From Sialis fuliginosa (taxonomy: Eukaryota > Arthropoda > Insecta > Megaloptera > Sialidae): DNA of 64,000 nucleotides. This document shows, in pieces, positions 10,179 through 21,900 of this stretch. The notes under the pieces are model-generated. The model was given only the letters and a program-made list of their open reading frames with translations. It was not told the DNA's origin and did not search any database. The stretch is from contig OY540813.1 of the NCBI GenBank assembly GCA_961205875.1, positions 14,045,001-14,109,000 of the forward strand, read 5' to 3'. Made by a program: the position numbers and the translations under genes. The first letter of the stretch is position 1. Every line of letters begins with the position of its first letter.

Positions 10179-11591
10179 CACAGTGGGTCTAAATCACACT
10201 TTTTTGCGCGAAATTTCGCTTCAAGCCAATTTTCGACCAATTGTAATGAAGTCAGTGGCATTTGAAAGGTAAATAGTTGTAGTTTCTGAAAATTACCCCA
10301 AGAATAGTCAATTCACCCTCTTAATTATTCTTTCATCCCCTTAAATCTGAAAAATCGATTAAACGATAAATTCATAAATTAATAAATCGAATAAGATAAT
10401 ATATTCTGCACAAATATAAATATTTAATTGTTAGTAGGTATCTACTATTATTTAGTATGTGTAAACATGTGTGAACATATTTAAATATATACAGGGTGAG
10501 TCATAAGTTCGTATTTCTTCGATATCTCCTCTGTTAATAATTAGAGAAAAATTTTAATGTTGAATGATATTATAAGTAATAATACACATCTAATATTATA
10601 TTAAAATATATAGTGTGACCCCGAAAAAGGTGTATCATTACAGGGTGAGTTGATAGTGCGTGTCTCTTCGATATCTCCTCTCTTTTATTTACAAGATACA
10701 GAAAAAATTCAAATTTTAGATAATATTACAAGTAAAAATGTACATTATAAGAATGTATTGAAATATACAGTGTGGCCCCGAAATAAGGTGTATCACAAAT
10801 ATAATGTATTTTTAAATGGGATGACCAATTTATGTCTACCTTATGTAACTATTGTTTAGAAGATCTATACAGTGGTACAATATTTTTTAAAAACATTGAG
10901 GGGAAGGGGTAAGATATAATTTTTTTTCTTAGTTGACGTTTTCAAACATTGTTTTCAAAAATCATTTTCGTTTTTGTGTGGCATTAGTTTAACCCTAGTA
11001 ATCCATTAGAAATTAGTTTTATAAAAGGTATATTTCAATACATTCTTACTTGTAATATTATCTAAAATTTGAATTTTTTTCTGTATCTTGTAAAAGAGAG
11101 GAGATATCGAAGAGACACGCACTATCAACTCATCCTGTAATGATACACCTTTTTCGGGGTCACACTATATATTTTAATATAAGTTTAGATGTGTATTATT
11201 ACTTATAATATCATTCAAAATTAAAATTTTTCTCTAATTATTAACAGAGGAGATATCGAAGAAATACGAACTTATGACTCATCCTGTATATATTTAAATA
11301 TGTTCACACATGTTTACACATACTATATAATAGTACTAACAAATAAATATTTATATTTATGCAGAATATATTATCTTATTCGATTTATTAAGTTATGAAT
11401 TTATCGTTTAATCGATTTTTCAGATTTAAGGGGATGAAAGAATAATTAAGAGGGTGAATTGACTATTCTTGGGGTAATTTTCAGAAACTACAACTATTTA
11501 CCTTTCAAATGCCACTGACTTCATTACAATTGGTTGAAAATTGGCTTGAAGCGAAATTTCGCGCAAAAAAGTGTGATTTAGACCCACTGTG
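10179..11591. mobile_element. Transib/RAG-like non-autonomous foldback element
   Basis: The element starts CACAGTGGGTCTAAATCACA and ends with the reverse complement. Both ends carry CACAGTG, the heptamer of V(D)J recombination signals and close to the CACWRTG ends of Transib transposons. The flanks are exact 5-bp, GC-rich copies of TGCCG (10174-10178 and 11592-11596), matching the Transib duplication length. The two arms, each nearly 600 bp, pair almost throughout around a central segment of about 260 bp. No transposase frame is present, so mobilisation would depend on an autonomous relative. Family assignment rests on ends and duplication only. Confidence 0.7.
10491..11290. repeat. Inner inverted module with TACAGGGTGAGT ends inside the Transib-like element
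   Basis: Within each arm a module starting TACAGGGTGAGTCATAAG faces its inverted partner ending at 11290. Each arm holds two diverged tandem copies of about 150 bp (10491-10640 and 10641-10790 on the left), both with TTCGATATCTCCTCT and CCCCGAAA blocks. It may be a TA-flanked element nested near the symmetry axis, or an integral repeat of the host element. Confidence 0.6.
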
Positions 11592-11714
11592 TGCCGCTGG
11601 CTCATTGTGCGAACTTGTTTTCATACAAGATGTTAAGAATCTTTTGTACATGTCGATTATAATCAATTAATATTGTATACATTTTTTCAGATTGGAACAA
11701 TATGGTATTACTAG

Positions 11715-12785
11715 CTGCTACCCGCGGCTTCGCTCGCGTGGATTTCGAAACTTATTACAACCGTCCATACGTGACATGGGCTGAAATATTTAATTTTTCT
11801 TTTATTTGTTTTTTATTGATTAGGTATACAAAATCGTAAATATATCGGCTCTTATGCAAGATAGTTATAACCTACAGTATAAAAACATCGAAAAAAGTAT
11901 CTGTGCCTAGTTTCATTCGAGTGAATACAAAAAAAATGTTTTTCTCGTACAAACTTTTTCACCCCCTTGCAACCCCCTTTAAGTGTTTAATTTTGGAAAA
12001 TGCTAAAATACGTGTTTCATTGTTTGTATTGAAATTATTTTAAGTTTCAAGTAAATCTGACCAAAAAATATTTTTCCTATACAAACTTATCCACCCCCTT
12101 AAGGATTTAATTTTGGAAAAACTTGAAATACGTGTTTGATTGTTTGTATTGAAGTGTATTTATTTTAAGTTTCAAGTAAATCCGACCAAAAAATATTTTT
12201 CCCATACAAACTTTTACACCCTTTTACCCCATTTAAGGGTTTAATTTTGGAAAAAGCTGAAACATGTGTTTCATTGTTTGTATTGAAGAGTATTTATTTT
12301 AAGTTTCAAGTAAATCCGACCAAAAAATATTTTTCCCGTACAAACTTTTACACCCTCTTTACCCTCTTAGGGGTTAATTATCGAAAAATCCTTTCTTAGT
12401 GGGTGGTTACGTCATAAAAGGAAGACACCCTTAAAATTTCACGCGTCCAGGACCAAAAAATATTTTTTCCATACAAACTTTTACACCCTCTTTTAGCCCT
12501 TTAGGGGTTGATTATCGAAAAATCCTTTCTTAGTGGGTGGTTACGTCATAAAAGGAAGACATCCTTAAAATTTCACGTTTCTAGGACCAAAAAATATTTT
12601 TTCCAAACAAACTTTTACACCCTCTTTTACCCCTTTAGGGGTTGATTATCGAAAAATCCTTTCTTAGTGGGTGGTTACGTCATAAAAGGAAGATACCCTT
12701 AAAATTTCACATTTCTAGGACCGGGGGTTTCGGCTGGGCGATGATGAATCAGTCAGGACATGTTATTATATGTATATAGATTAAT
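11715..12785 (+). mobile_element. Interspersed retroelement-type repeat with internal tandem units
   Basis: The repeat begins CTGCTACCCGCGGCTTCGCT, a sequence I recall as common at ends of insect non-LTR derivatives. It finishes with GGCTGGGCGATGATGAATC and a TATATAGATT-type tail. In between, units starting GACCAAAAAATATTTTT recur at 12059, 12184, 12318, 12451 and 12585 with a final partial at 12719. A more diverged first unit lies near 11925. No open frame survives. Assignment to an RTE or CR1-like family is tentative. Confidence 0.6.
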
Positions 12786-12819
12786 AATAGAAAACTATTT
12801 TGTAAAAAAATCGACCTTT

Positions 12820-13150
12820 AGAAATTATAAAAAAATGGGCATGGCTGTATCGGGATGCACAATCATTTGAGAGAATGATGTGAATACGTTCTAAATCCAA
12901 GGTCGTGTCTTTTGTGGTAGTAGGGTTTAATAAAACTCAGACTCATGATGTGCTTGCTCCGTCGTTAATTTCGCATTTTGAAGTTGACTTTCGCATCTCT
13001 GTACCTCCTGACCCTTTCATCTATTAGTAATAGTATATTTTCCGGTAGCTACTGAGATGAACTTTCCAATGCTATGCGTCTTTTATATTTCATAATGACT
13101 TAAATTGGTTAAATGTTTTTATTTGTACTTGTACCTCATATATCTATATA
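12820..13150 (-). repeat. Interspersed repeat, inverted copy of 24570-25030
   Basis: Blocks such as ATGGGCATGGCTGTATCGGG, GATGTGAATACGT and GGTTAAATGTTTTTATTTGT match the reverse complement of 24570-25030. Spacing is similar, divergence is marked and no coding remains. Confidence 0.6.
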
Positions 13151-15656
13151 TATATATATTCATACATATATATCTAATCGAGATCTTTAACTTAAGACCA
13201 AAATACGTGTGCTAATTGTTCTGAGCTAGCGCAAATATAGCATATATAGTAAATAAAACAATATTTTAAAAACGACGAACTGTTACATACAAAGATAGTA
13301 ACTAATTGTAACTTGAATATTATTATTTACTGCAGCATGCAGAACCGATTGAATAATATCATCATTACAAAGTGCAATAAAACGTAGTTTTAGATCTTCA
13401 CAGAGAATAAATTCTAACGTTTTATTAATACGTATCTACAAAGCTATGCACAGACAATGCACAAAAGCTTTGTCTAGAATTCATCACTTTGCTTCCTGTC
13501 TTTTCACGTTATAAAACAAGTGACTATTCAGTATCTCGAATTTCCTTTAGTTTAAGTTAATTCCCTAGCTGTAGTATTTGGAACAAGGCGTGTGTATGTA
13601 TTCTTGTGAAACTATAGAGAATAACGATCTTGCTATGTCAAAGAGAATTTAGTTACAGGGTATTAGGACGTAAAAGTATTGTCTTTCAGTGTAACATGTT
13701 CTCTCGTTCAGTGGGTCAACACTGTCGTACACTTGATATAAAAACAAAAATGTTGAGAAACAAGATAACATTTTAATTTTTATAATAACTTTCTTTATAG
13801 TGATTATGTACAATATACTGTATTTATTTTAAATATTACTAATTACTAATTAAAAACAAACGAAACTCTTTTAATTAGTAACAAATTAGATGTTCAAACT
13901 GAACAAAATTTCAAATATTTTTATAAATTCAAATACATAATAATTGAAATCTTAATGAAAGTAAATACATTTTCAATACGGTTTGTAAAATTATTTAAAT
14001 CAATTTTCTTGCTATACCAAATGTGAAGATAGTAAAAAGTATAAGAATTTAATTGTTATTTAAGAGTTATATTTAATGAAAACAATTGAAATATTTTACA
14101 AAATTACAATATTATAATTTATAAATGATTAAATGTTTAAAATATGTATTTTAATATCTTATACTTAAAAACAGTATATAAAAATAAGGAAATACAAAAA
14201 CTTTTGTTGCCAAGTAATTTTTTTTAATAACGAAACGCTTTTTATATTTTTATCAATATTCACTATTTATTAAAACTTCAGGTAGATCTTAGATAGAGCC
14301 TTACTAAGCTTTGTATTCTCATTATAAACTTTTTATATTAATTTTCTTTACCAAAATTTCAACATAAGACTTTTTTTTTAGCAAAAAAGTAAAACTAATT
14401 TTTAAGTAAAAATAATCTGACGAGAGGAAGGGACTGATATGTTAAAAATACGACAAAATAAGATTGTACATGTAAATTCTGTTTTCATTTAAAATACTTG
14501 TATATCAACACAAATACTAATTTTGTATAATATAAACAGCAATTGTTTTTTTAAATTTCCTTTAAAATGTATACAATTTTAAAAAAGTTCTTCTTCAAGC
14601 TTAAAAAAAGAAAAGGTCGAAAAGATAAATATGAATATTGTTTCTTTTATCGTTTTTTGCACTTCCTTTTTATGATAATATTATACTTTTTTTTTTTTTT
14701 AAATTCAGAGGAAAAAAACCATCTATTATATTTAAAATTAGTAAAAGCAATAATATTTACACACAAAATATAAATAAAAAAAAATATTATTGAAAATTTT
14801 AAAAATTAATTCAAAATCTATGAAGCTAAGGTAGTATGTAAACATATTAAAAAAATTTAACTGTAAGAATATAATATAATTATATTAGTTTACCGTTATA
14901 TATTATATTATACAATAAACAAATAAATAAACCTGGAATTATGAAAAAAATATAATGAATACTTCGCTCAAATGACGTTTTTTTTTTGTAGAACAAACAT
15001 TTGCTGCTTTCTACAGTGAAATAATTATAAAATGATTAAATATGGTATACAATGTGGAGACAGAACGAAATGGCAAACCTATAAAAGTATGAAATACGTC
15101 ATCGAAGTTGGTGATAGCTTCAGGGTACAACGAACGTGGTCTAATTTAGATAATGGCGAAAATTAAAAACTCGATGGAAATGTTTTTTCATCAGCGTAGC
15201 TTTGAAATATATGTTTTCGCTATCTAATTTGATCTGTGTTTGTTTTCGGTGTTAGTTGGATCAACCTTAGCAGTGAAAATATTTGTATTTGTTTATTGTA
15301 AGCTTATTTTCATAAGCTCCAATATTTTTTCAGAAGAATTGGTGGATATTAATTTTATTAAAAACAGTTTCCCACGTGGAGGTATATTTAAAAATAATTT
15401 TATAGTGTAATTTATAATGAAATTAAAGATAAAAGTATTTTTCGAAAATACTTTTTTTATAAAATTATTATTTTCCCATAAGACATTTCAAAATGCAATT
15501 AATCTGTGTTTTGGAATTTTTTTAAACGTAGTATGCATTTGTTTATGCAATAAAATGTAATTCGATCTTATAAAGTTAGACTGTAGTTAATAATAATCAC
15601 CAATTCAACAGTAATAAACGTATTTGAAGTAGAATTAATTAAAACGATTGACTTAC
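13151..15656. other. AT-rich non-coding stretch, probable neuroligin intron 3
   Basis: Very AT-rich DNA with homopolymer runs and a (TA)n tract near 13145. Short open frames here are low-complexity Lys/Phe-rich artefacts. I see no supported feature apart from the donor of intron 3 at 15656-15655. Confidence 0.6.
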
Positions 15657-15874
15657 CGCTGCCGGGTATGTAGAGGTTGAGGAAGAGACAGTCTTCGCTC
15701 TGGTTGAGCAGATAGGGTACGAGTTTCTTGAGAAAGTGAAACCTGCCCTTGGGCATGTGCATAAGGGCCGCCGTGCGGTTTGACACGTCCGGGTATCGCT
15801 GTGGACAGACCGCGCCGAATGTGTCTGCTAACTTTGTGCCTGTCCAAGTAGGCACACGCGCCGGCGGGCGGAAC
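15657..15874 (-). CDS. Nlg: Neuroligin, exon with carboxylesterase-like N-terminal region
   Basis: The exon is bounded by an acceptor ending TAG at 15875 and a GTAAGT donor at 15656. It has 218 nt: one base completing Arg73, 72 codons, and one base of a Gly codon. It encodes FRPPARVPTWTGTKLADTFG onward, then VCPQRYPDVSNRTAAL, MPKGR, LKKLVPYLLNQ and SEDCLFLNLYIPGS. EDCLFLNLY is the carboxylesterase type-B signature 2 region. CPQ, SNRTAAL, MPKGR and NQSEDC are characteristic of neuroligins rather than enzymes. NRT and NQS are possible N-glycosylation sites. Neuroligins are postsynaptic membrane adhesion proteins that bind neurexin and lack esterase activity. The next exon was not found to the left, so the transmembrane part is unseen. 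The paralogue number cannot be decided. Confidence 0.92.
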
Positions 15875-17202
15875 CTACACACACAGACATAAGGTCATAT
15901 AAGTCTATAGTTAATTGTGTTTAATGACTGGTTGAAATTGTAAATATTAATTAGTTAGATATTGTCTAATTGGTTTGGAATATAAACTTTTTTACGTTAA
16001 TTCCTAAGGGTCATAAACTATAATAAATGATGAGTAACTAAATCCGTCTAACAATAAATAATAGTCCTCAGTACGTCGACCTTTTTGTTATTTTTTTAAC
16101 ATACTTCTGAAACTTCGTGAGTGGCTTTGTTTGACGAGTCTGACAGCTTTTTTATTTGCGAAAATTCTTAAAAATGGGGCATTTTTGAACGTGCAGCACT
16201 GAAATTTTCCGGGCAGCGGATTGGAAAAATGGCCCAAGATATTTGTCGGACAAAATGGCCAATGGATTGTAAAAATAATTATTTAATAATCCTACAACCT
16301 TCAGGTAGCTGGTAATATACTATAATAACCTCGTTATTTTGACATGTTGGAGGTGGCAGACTAGGTGATACCCCACTATTTTTGTCCGACAATTTTTTTT
16401 CGATCTTTTTACCGTATTATCTTAGTTACAATCCATTGGTCATTTTGTCCGACAAATATCTTGGGCCGTTTTTCCAGTCCGCCGCCCGGAAAATTCCGGG
16501 GTTGCACGTTCGAAAATGACCAATTTTTAAGAATTTTCGCAAATAAAAAAGTTGTTAGACTCGACAAAAAGAAGCCACTCGAGAAGGGTCGACGTACTGA
16601 GGACTATAAGCTTTACTCTGCAGGCTTTAATATTTGATAAAAAGCAGATATTATAACCGACGATCTAACACAAATAAACTTTTTGTTAGTAATAGTTCAA
16701 CGTATTAAATTTTTACTAAGCACATCTAATAAACATATAATAAACATCACTGGCCAGAGATACTTTCGTTCATCATACAAGTACATATCAATCAAACTTA
16801 AGGCCTTTTCAATCAATCTTTTCATCATCAACTTCGTTCAGAAAGAAGCAGCAGAACGATCATCCATAAAGTATTTTGTAGTTTGAAAATATCACCTTAT
16901 ATTTTTTCTGATTTAAAATTTAACCTGGTTAACAATGAACCGAAACAAGGAAGAGACATTGAAAAAATTGTTTTCTTTTCTTCGGTTTCGATTCATTGTC
17001 ATTCCGGCTTTTCGAAAATTAAAGTAAGTAATTTTAAATCGTATAACAAAAGTAGAGATTTTAACCATCCAAATCTTTTTTAAATTATTGTTGAAGATTT
17101 TTTTTATAAAAAAAAAAAATCATTTTGATATTTCTGACGAGTGTAGTAAACTTTATTGAAAACAATATTGTAAAAGTTGTGAGTCAAACAAAGATAATTT
17201 AC
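15875..17202 (-). other. Neuroligin intron 2, contains a foldback transposon
   Basis: The intron has a GTAAAT donor and a TAG acceptor and is 1,328 nt long. It carries the 541-bp foldback at 16064-16604. Short open frames inside it are transposon or random sequence. Confidence 0.85.
16064..16604. mobile_element. TA-flanked foldback element in the neuroligin intron
   Basis: The ends GTCCTCAGTACGTCGACC and GGTCGACGTACTGAGGAC are perfect inverted repeats, each flanked by TA. Pairing continues inward through long arms, for example TTTTTATTTGCGAAAATTCT against AGAATTTTCGCAAATAAAAA, and TTGTCGGACAAAATGG against CATTTTGTCCGACAA. A Tc1/mariner-type non-autonomous element fits; no transposase is seen. 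Confidence 0.75.
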
Positions 17203-17442
17203 CTGAGGTCTCCGACGGGCGGCGCTGCGTACGGTATTCCGCGGAATACCTCCACAGGCTCCAGATGTCTGGAGTTGAGCTCGAGGATGATTCCTCTGAT
17301 ATCGCCGCCACCTCGTGTTGCGACAATTCTCGAGCTGTATCTGGGCCCCGCGCTCACCACCGGGGCGCAGTACCAGAGTGCGAGCACTGCGAGCCAGTGG
17401 GGCCATCTGAGCTGGCACATTGTCCGCGCATAACACCCACAC
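17203..17442 (-). CDS. Nlg: Neuroligin, first coding exon with signal peptide
   Basis: The exon starts after an acceptor (TAATGCAG) at 17443 and ends at a GTAAAT donor at 17202. It has a 22-nt leader, then an ATG at 17420 and 218 coding nucleotides. Residues 1 to about 24 (MCQLRWPHWLAVLALWYCAP and VVSA) form a signal peptide with a hydrophobic core. The mature part begins near GPRYSSRIVATRGGGDIRG and continues through LELNSRHLEPVEVFRGIPYA to PPVGDLR, the classic start of the alpha/beta-hydrolase fold. The ends AG and G join in phase with the next exon to give Arg73. The exon is GC-rich compared with its flanks. The ATG is chosen because it directly precedes the signal peptide and no upstream in-frame start is present. 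Confidence 0.92.
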
Positions 17443-18899
17443 CTGCATTACAACATGTATCGACTTAAGAATATATTTTTTATTAACTTATAACTAGGGT
17501 GACAAAAAAATACATCTGATTTAAAAAAAAATTAATAGAAAAGACTTACGGCGTTTTTTGCGTTGCAAATTCAAAAAATGCTTTGAAGCGTCTTCAATTT
17601 TAACGTCGTTGTTTTGAATGACGTAAAAAATGTATTCATCTTATCTGTGTTAATTTTGACAAATAACATTTTCATTTTAAGAATTATTTTAGCTGAATGT
17701 TTTATTAAATTTACTAAAAAAAACGCAGATACCTAATAGAATATAAAATTTTAAAAGAACAAATAAACCATAGGCATGTAAATTATAACACATAATTCAA
17801 ATATTGCCTCGACCACTTCTTGAATACATCTCTAGAGGACGCTGTAAAACTCTTTGAGAGTATTCAAGTATAACGTCACTCTTTGAATGCGAAATGCAAT
17901 GTATTGTAGACGTTTCAATACGTTCGCTTTGCACATGAAAAAACGCCATTAGATATACATAAATTAGAAATATCGTATGTATTTCTTGAGTGGGTAAGAT
18001 ATATTTTTATTTATTTTATAATATAGTTACTTCACCAAAGTTAGTAAATACACAAGTTGCCTCGGTAGCTTTTGACCAATCAGTTTTGGCACCCCAGATG
18101 ATGTATTTTCTCCTTCTCGCATCGAGTTACAAGGCTATATTTGTTATGATTGGATGTATCTTTCCCTCTCACCACATTTGGGCACCCTAAATGACGTATT
18201 TTCCTCTCTCACGCCAAGCTACTGAGGCTACCTTGCACTTTACATACCTTGTTACTTCATCTAAAAAAGTTTAAGTAACACTAATAAAAAATAATAATCT
18301 TTTAATTTGTGTGCATTATATCCATACTATATTTGTCTTGTTTAGGAAATTAACGTTATTTTATGGGTTTTATTTATTTATTAAATGGTTAAAGAAGATT
18401 GCTATTTTTGTTACTAAGTATAGCATCAATATAATTAATGTCACTTGATTAATACAGAAAATTGTGGGTTATATGTCGAGCTATGGAATTTAAAAACTCC
18501 AAAAATCAAATCTATACTTAATTTATTATGTTTCAAATTTATTTCAATCGCTGAAAGAGGAATGAGGTTACAAAACATAAATCGATAGTGTGTAGGTGCA
18601 AAACTAGGTAAATCCAAATATAAGACTTAAAAAGAATAATTATCAGATTTTCTTAATATTCTCGAAAGTGATTCATATGGATTGTAACTGTTATTATTAA
18701 CAATTATATTAAGGTTTTTAAATATAAGTTCTCTTTAAAAATAATACATTCAGAAGCGTTCGTTTAACTGGTCGGTTTAGAGAAGTTTTACTATTTTAAT
18801 ACTTAAAAAAGATTTACCTGTACCAGCACCGCCACCACTGTACCAGTCAGTGAGACCGAGTGGTGGTCGCCCAGCGGGTGTCTGTCGAGCCGCCCTCAT
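17354..18899 (-). promoter_or_regulatory. Candidate upstream ORF 2 spanning the splice junction and overlapping the neuroligin start
   Basis: ATG at 18899 gives 82 nt in the leader exon. Joined to 17442-17354 it forms 171 nt (56 residues plus stop), reading MRAARQTPAGRPPLGLTDWY at its start. It passes the neuroligin ATG in another frame and stops at TGA 17356-17354. Such an overlap usually represses the main frame. The intron (18817-17443) is not part of it. Confidence 0.35.
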
Positions 18900-18978
18900 C
18901 TCCTCCGCTCCCAGTGGCGGCTGTCTTCAGTCTCGACGTCTTGTGGCTCATCACTGACGTAGTCCACCTCGGGGCGCA
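18818..18978 (-). other. Nlg: Probable 5' leader exon of neuroligin
   Basis: This GC-rich block ends at a good donor (ACAG then GTAAAT at 18817). An AAAG at its upstream border could be an acceptor, or the block could be a first exon. No frame continues into the neuroligin signal peptide, so it would be untranslated leader. It holds two upstream ATGs (18951 and 18899). Expression data are needed to confirm that it is transcribed. Confidence 0.5.
18847..18951 (-). promoter_or_regulatory. Candidate upstream ORF 1 in the neuroligin leader (34 codons)
   Basis: ATG at 18951 opens a frame starting MSHKTSRLKTAATGSGG and stops at TGA 18849-18847, within the leader exon. It could lower translation of the main frame. 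This depends on the leader exon being real. Confidence 0.35.
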
Positions 18979-21900
18979 CTTTACATTATTTTAATTGTTC
19001 TTTATGTGACATATTACATACGCATATCGTATCACTTATTGTTGTACCTTTTTTATACACTTTTTTTTACTTTATATTAAAATGTTTCTTTTTCTTTTCA
19101 TGCATTAATATTAGCGATGTTCATTGTTAAATTGTTTGTTTTTGTTTCACTGAAAATATATGAGTCATGATATTTTATATAACATATTAAAAAACATTTG
19201 TATACAATTTTGGTTATTAATGGTAGGTATTATTAGACATTTGTTTAATTATATAATTATCTAAAAATGAGTTTCAATCAAGAATTTGAACCTGAACCCG
19301 AACCGAACCGTTATATTTCAAAGTCAACGGTAACCATATATTTTTAAAAGGTTCAATAAATTATTTTTAATATTTTTCTCAAATAATTTTTAAAAGAGAT
19401 TATAAAATGTACTAATACTGGAAATCGGTTTGAATTTTATGGTATGATGTGACTTATTAAGTCAACTACTAAAATTTGCATATTTTTTACTTTCTTTTCT
19501 AATTTGCAAAAAAATTGGAAAAATAGACATTTAATCTTTAAAATGTAATTTTATTTTTTGCCCTTTTTTTAAGCAATATTTGAATGGTTATTAATGTTTT
19601 TTTCTTCTTCAGAAAATGTTTTATTTGTTAATTATATTTTTTTCGAACAAAATAATGTTCTTTCAATTACAAACTTGAACCCGAAAAAAATAACGGTTTT
19701 TGAACTCAAATAGTTTGCAATATGTTGAACCCAAACCCGAATCCGAACCATAAATAAATTCTGGTACAAGTCTCTTAACAAAGGTATTTTATAAAATTGA
19801 ACAAATGTGTAGGTACATAATAATATATGAATTAAATAGAGAATAAATAATAAATGTGCATTTAGTTAAAACAGGTAAAACTAAAATAAAATAAATTAAA
19901 TGTGTGTATGCAATAAAATAACACGAAACAAAAGCCCCAACTTTATTTTAATTACTACGCTAAAATTAATGTGTGAGTATTTTATATTTAGCAATTACAA
20001 ATTTAATTGTGTCAATTTTGTAGTAGCATTTTATACACGTTATTATAATCGGTATTCAATTAATATACAATTGTAATGTATATGTTGTTAAATAAAAATA
20101 AGTCATTATTAAATTCTTCAAGGTTTAATACTTATAATGTCGCAAAAAAAGAATTTAATATCGAGAAGTTTTAATTAAGTATTTTAATTATATTCAACTT
20201 GCTCGAGAAAAAATCTGAACTGTGTTTCTTATACATACAAATTTATTGTTAACTTATATAGGTTTGAGTTTTTCACTTCTTTTAAAATATATTACATTTC
20301 CACTTTAATGAACAGTGAATATTTTTTTCTGTAAAAGTTTTTAAATTGTTTAAAATTTAATTAAGATACTCTGCTTTCTTTATCACCATCTGGAACAAAA
20401 GAAATAATACTGTTGGTTAATGAAATACGAATAGTAACTATATCACAACAATTGGTTTTATGATATCAAGAAAGAAATATATAGCATGACCCATTAATGA
20501 AGTAAAGTATGGTATACATATTTATTTTCATACTTGTACTATGTGTAATTATACTTGTGAGATATGTTAGATTAATTAGGGATACTCGGAATCAGAAAAG
20601 TCTGTGAGTATATTATTGGTTCATTGAGTTTTATAGTTAACTATAGTTTTGTTTACACTTATTGTTATTACTTTTTGAATTTCTGACTGTTTATAAACCC
20701 ATATATATTAGTCCTTTTTAGTAGTTGTTTATTTTTATGTTTATTTTCATCGCGACGTTTGTTTTTTGTATTACTTTTAGTCTAGGCAACGTAGAATTTT
20801 TTACTGGTGTATAATTTGAAAAAATGTATGAGGTGCCAAATTTAAGCAGTGATTAGAACATGTCCAGATGTATTTTTCTCGAAAACTCGCTAGCAAAATT
20901 TGCTCCGGAACACCCTCAACTAATTAATGTTTAATAATATGTAATGTTTATATAATAATAATGTTTATACTATATTACCAGCCACTTAAATTTCAAACTA
21001 CTCATTAAAAATAGTATAAATATATGCGGGTCTGGCAGACTTGGCGCTAACATTAATATCATGAGATATGAGAATATTGGAGGCTTAAGTTAAGACAATA
21101 TAAAGTCAATGCTATCGAAAATATAGAAGTTAAATAATAAATCTTTATGATGAGCAATGGAAATTCATATAAATTTTTTTGTCATATAGACAAGTTTAGA
21201 TAACAAATAAATATGAAAGTGTTTTTTCAATTTGACAACCCGGCCATTAATTTTTTTTATAATAATAAATAAAGAAAGAATATATCTTAACTTCAGGAGT
21301 CTTAACCCTCCAATAATATCATAAAAAAAACTCACATGATACGTATTTTTCTTTGAACTTTATCAGCTAAAGAATTATTATTGGTCGATCGGGCTCATTA
21401 CTGGTACATATGAGTATTTTCTATTGCGGTCATGTGTTGGTTCTCACGGCAAAGGCACTCTCGCGATATTAGTGGACATTAGAGAAATGAACTACATGTT
21501 CAATATAAATCCGCCGTTAGTACAAAGACCTCCACAGCACAAAGTGCTAGAACGTAAAGAACCACATTAATAAGGTACTTACTGAACATGCTCTGGGAAC
21601 AACATCAAACGTGTTTCAATATTGACTTCAAGTCAGTGGCGTTTTTCGTTTAAGGTAAAATAATATGCAGGTGCTACAAATCAATATTTTTTATGTATAG
21701 GTATGTACATAAGTAATTATTTATTTTCAAAATTAGATATTTATTCTAATATATAAAAATTTTGGTGCATATGTATGTGATCTCATCAGGCTTAAGCCAC
21801 TGGACGTATCTAAAATATTTCAAATAATATTTCAGTAGTTTCAAACAATATTTATGATTTATCTTTTATAAGTATATGTTTAACTTTGATAAATATGTGT

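Noticed and set aside
14567..14773. 68-codon Lys/Phe-rich frame
   Set aside because: Low-complexity translation of A/T homopolymers.
17125..17468. Plus-strand and alternative-frame ORFs over the neuroligin exon
   Set aside because: The GC-rich exon opens several frames; only the minus-strand signal-peptide frame joins in phase to the next exon and matches a known family.
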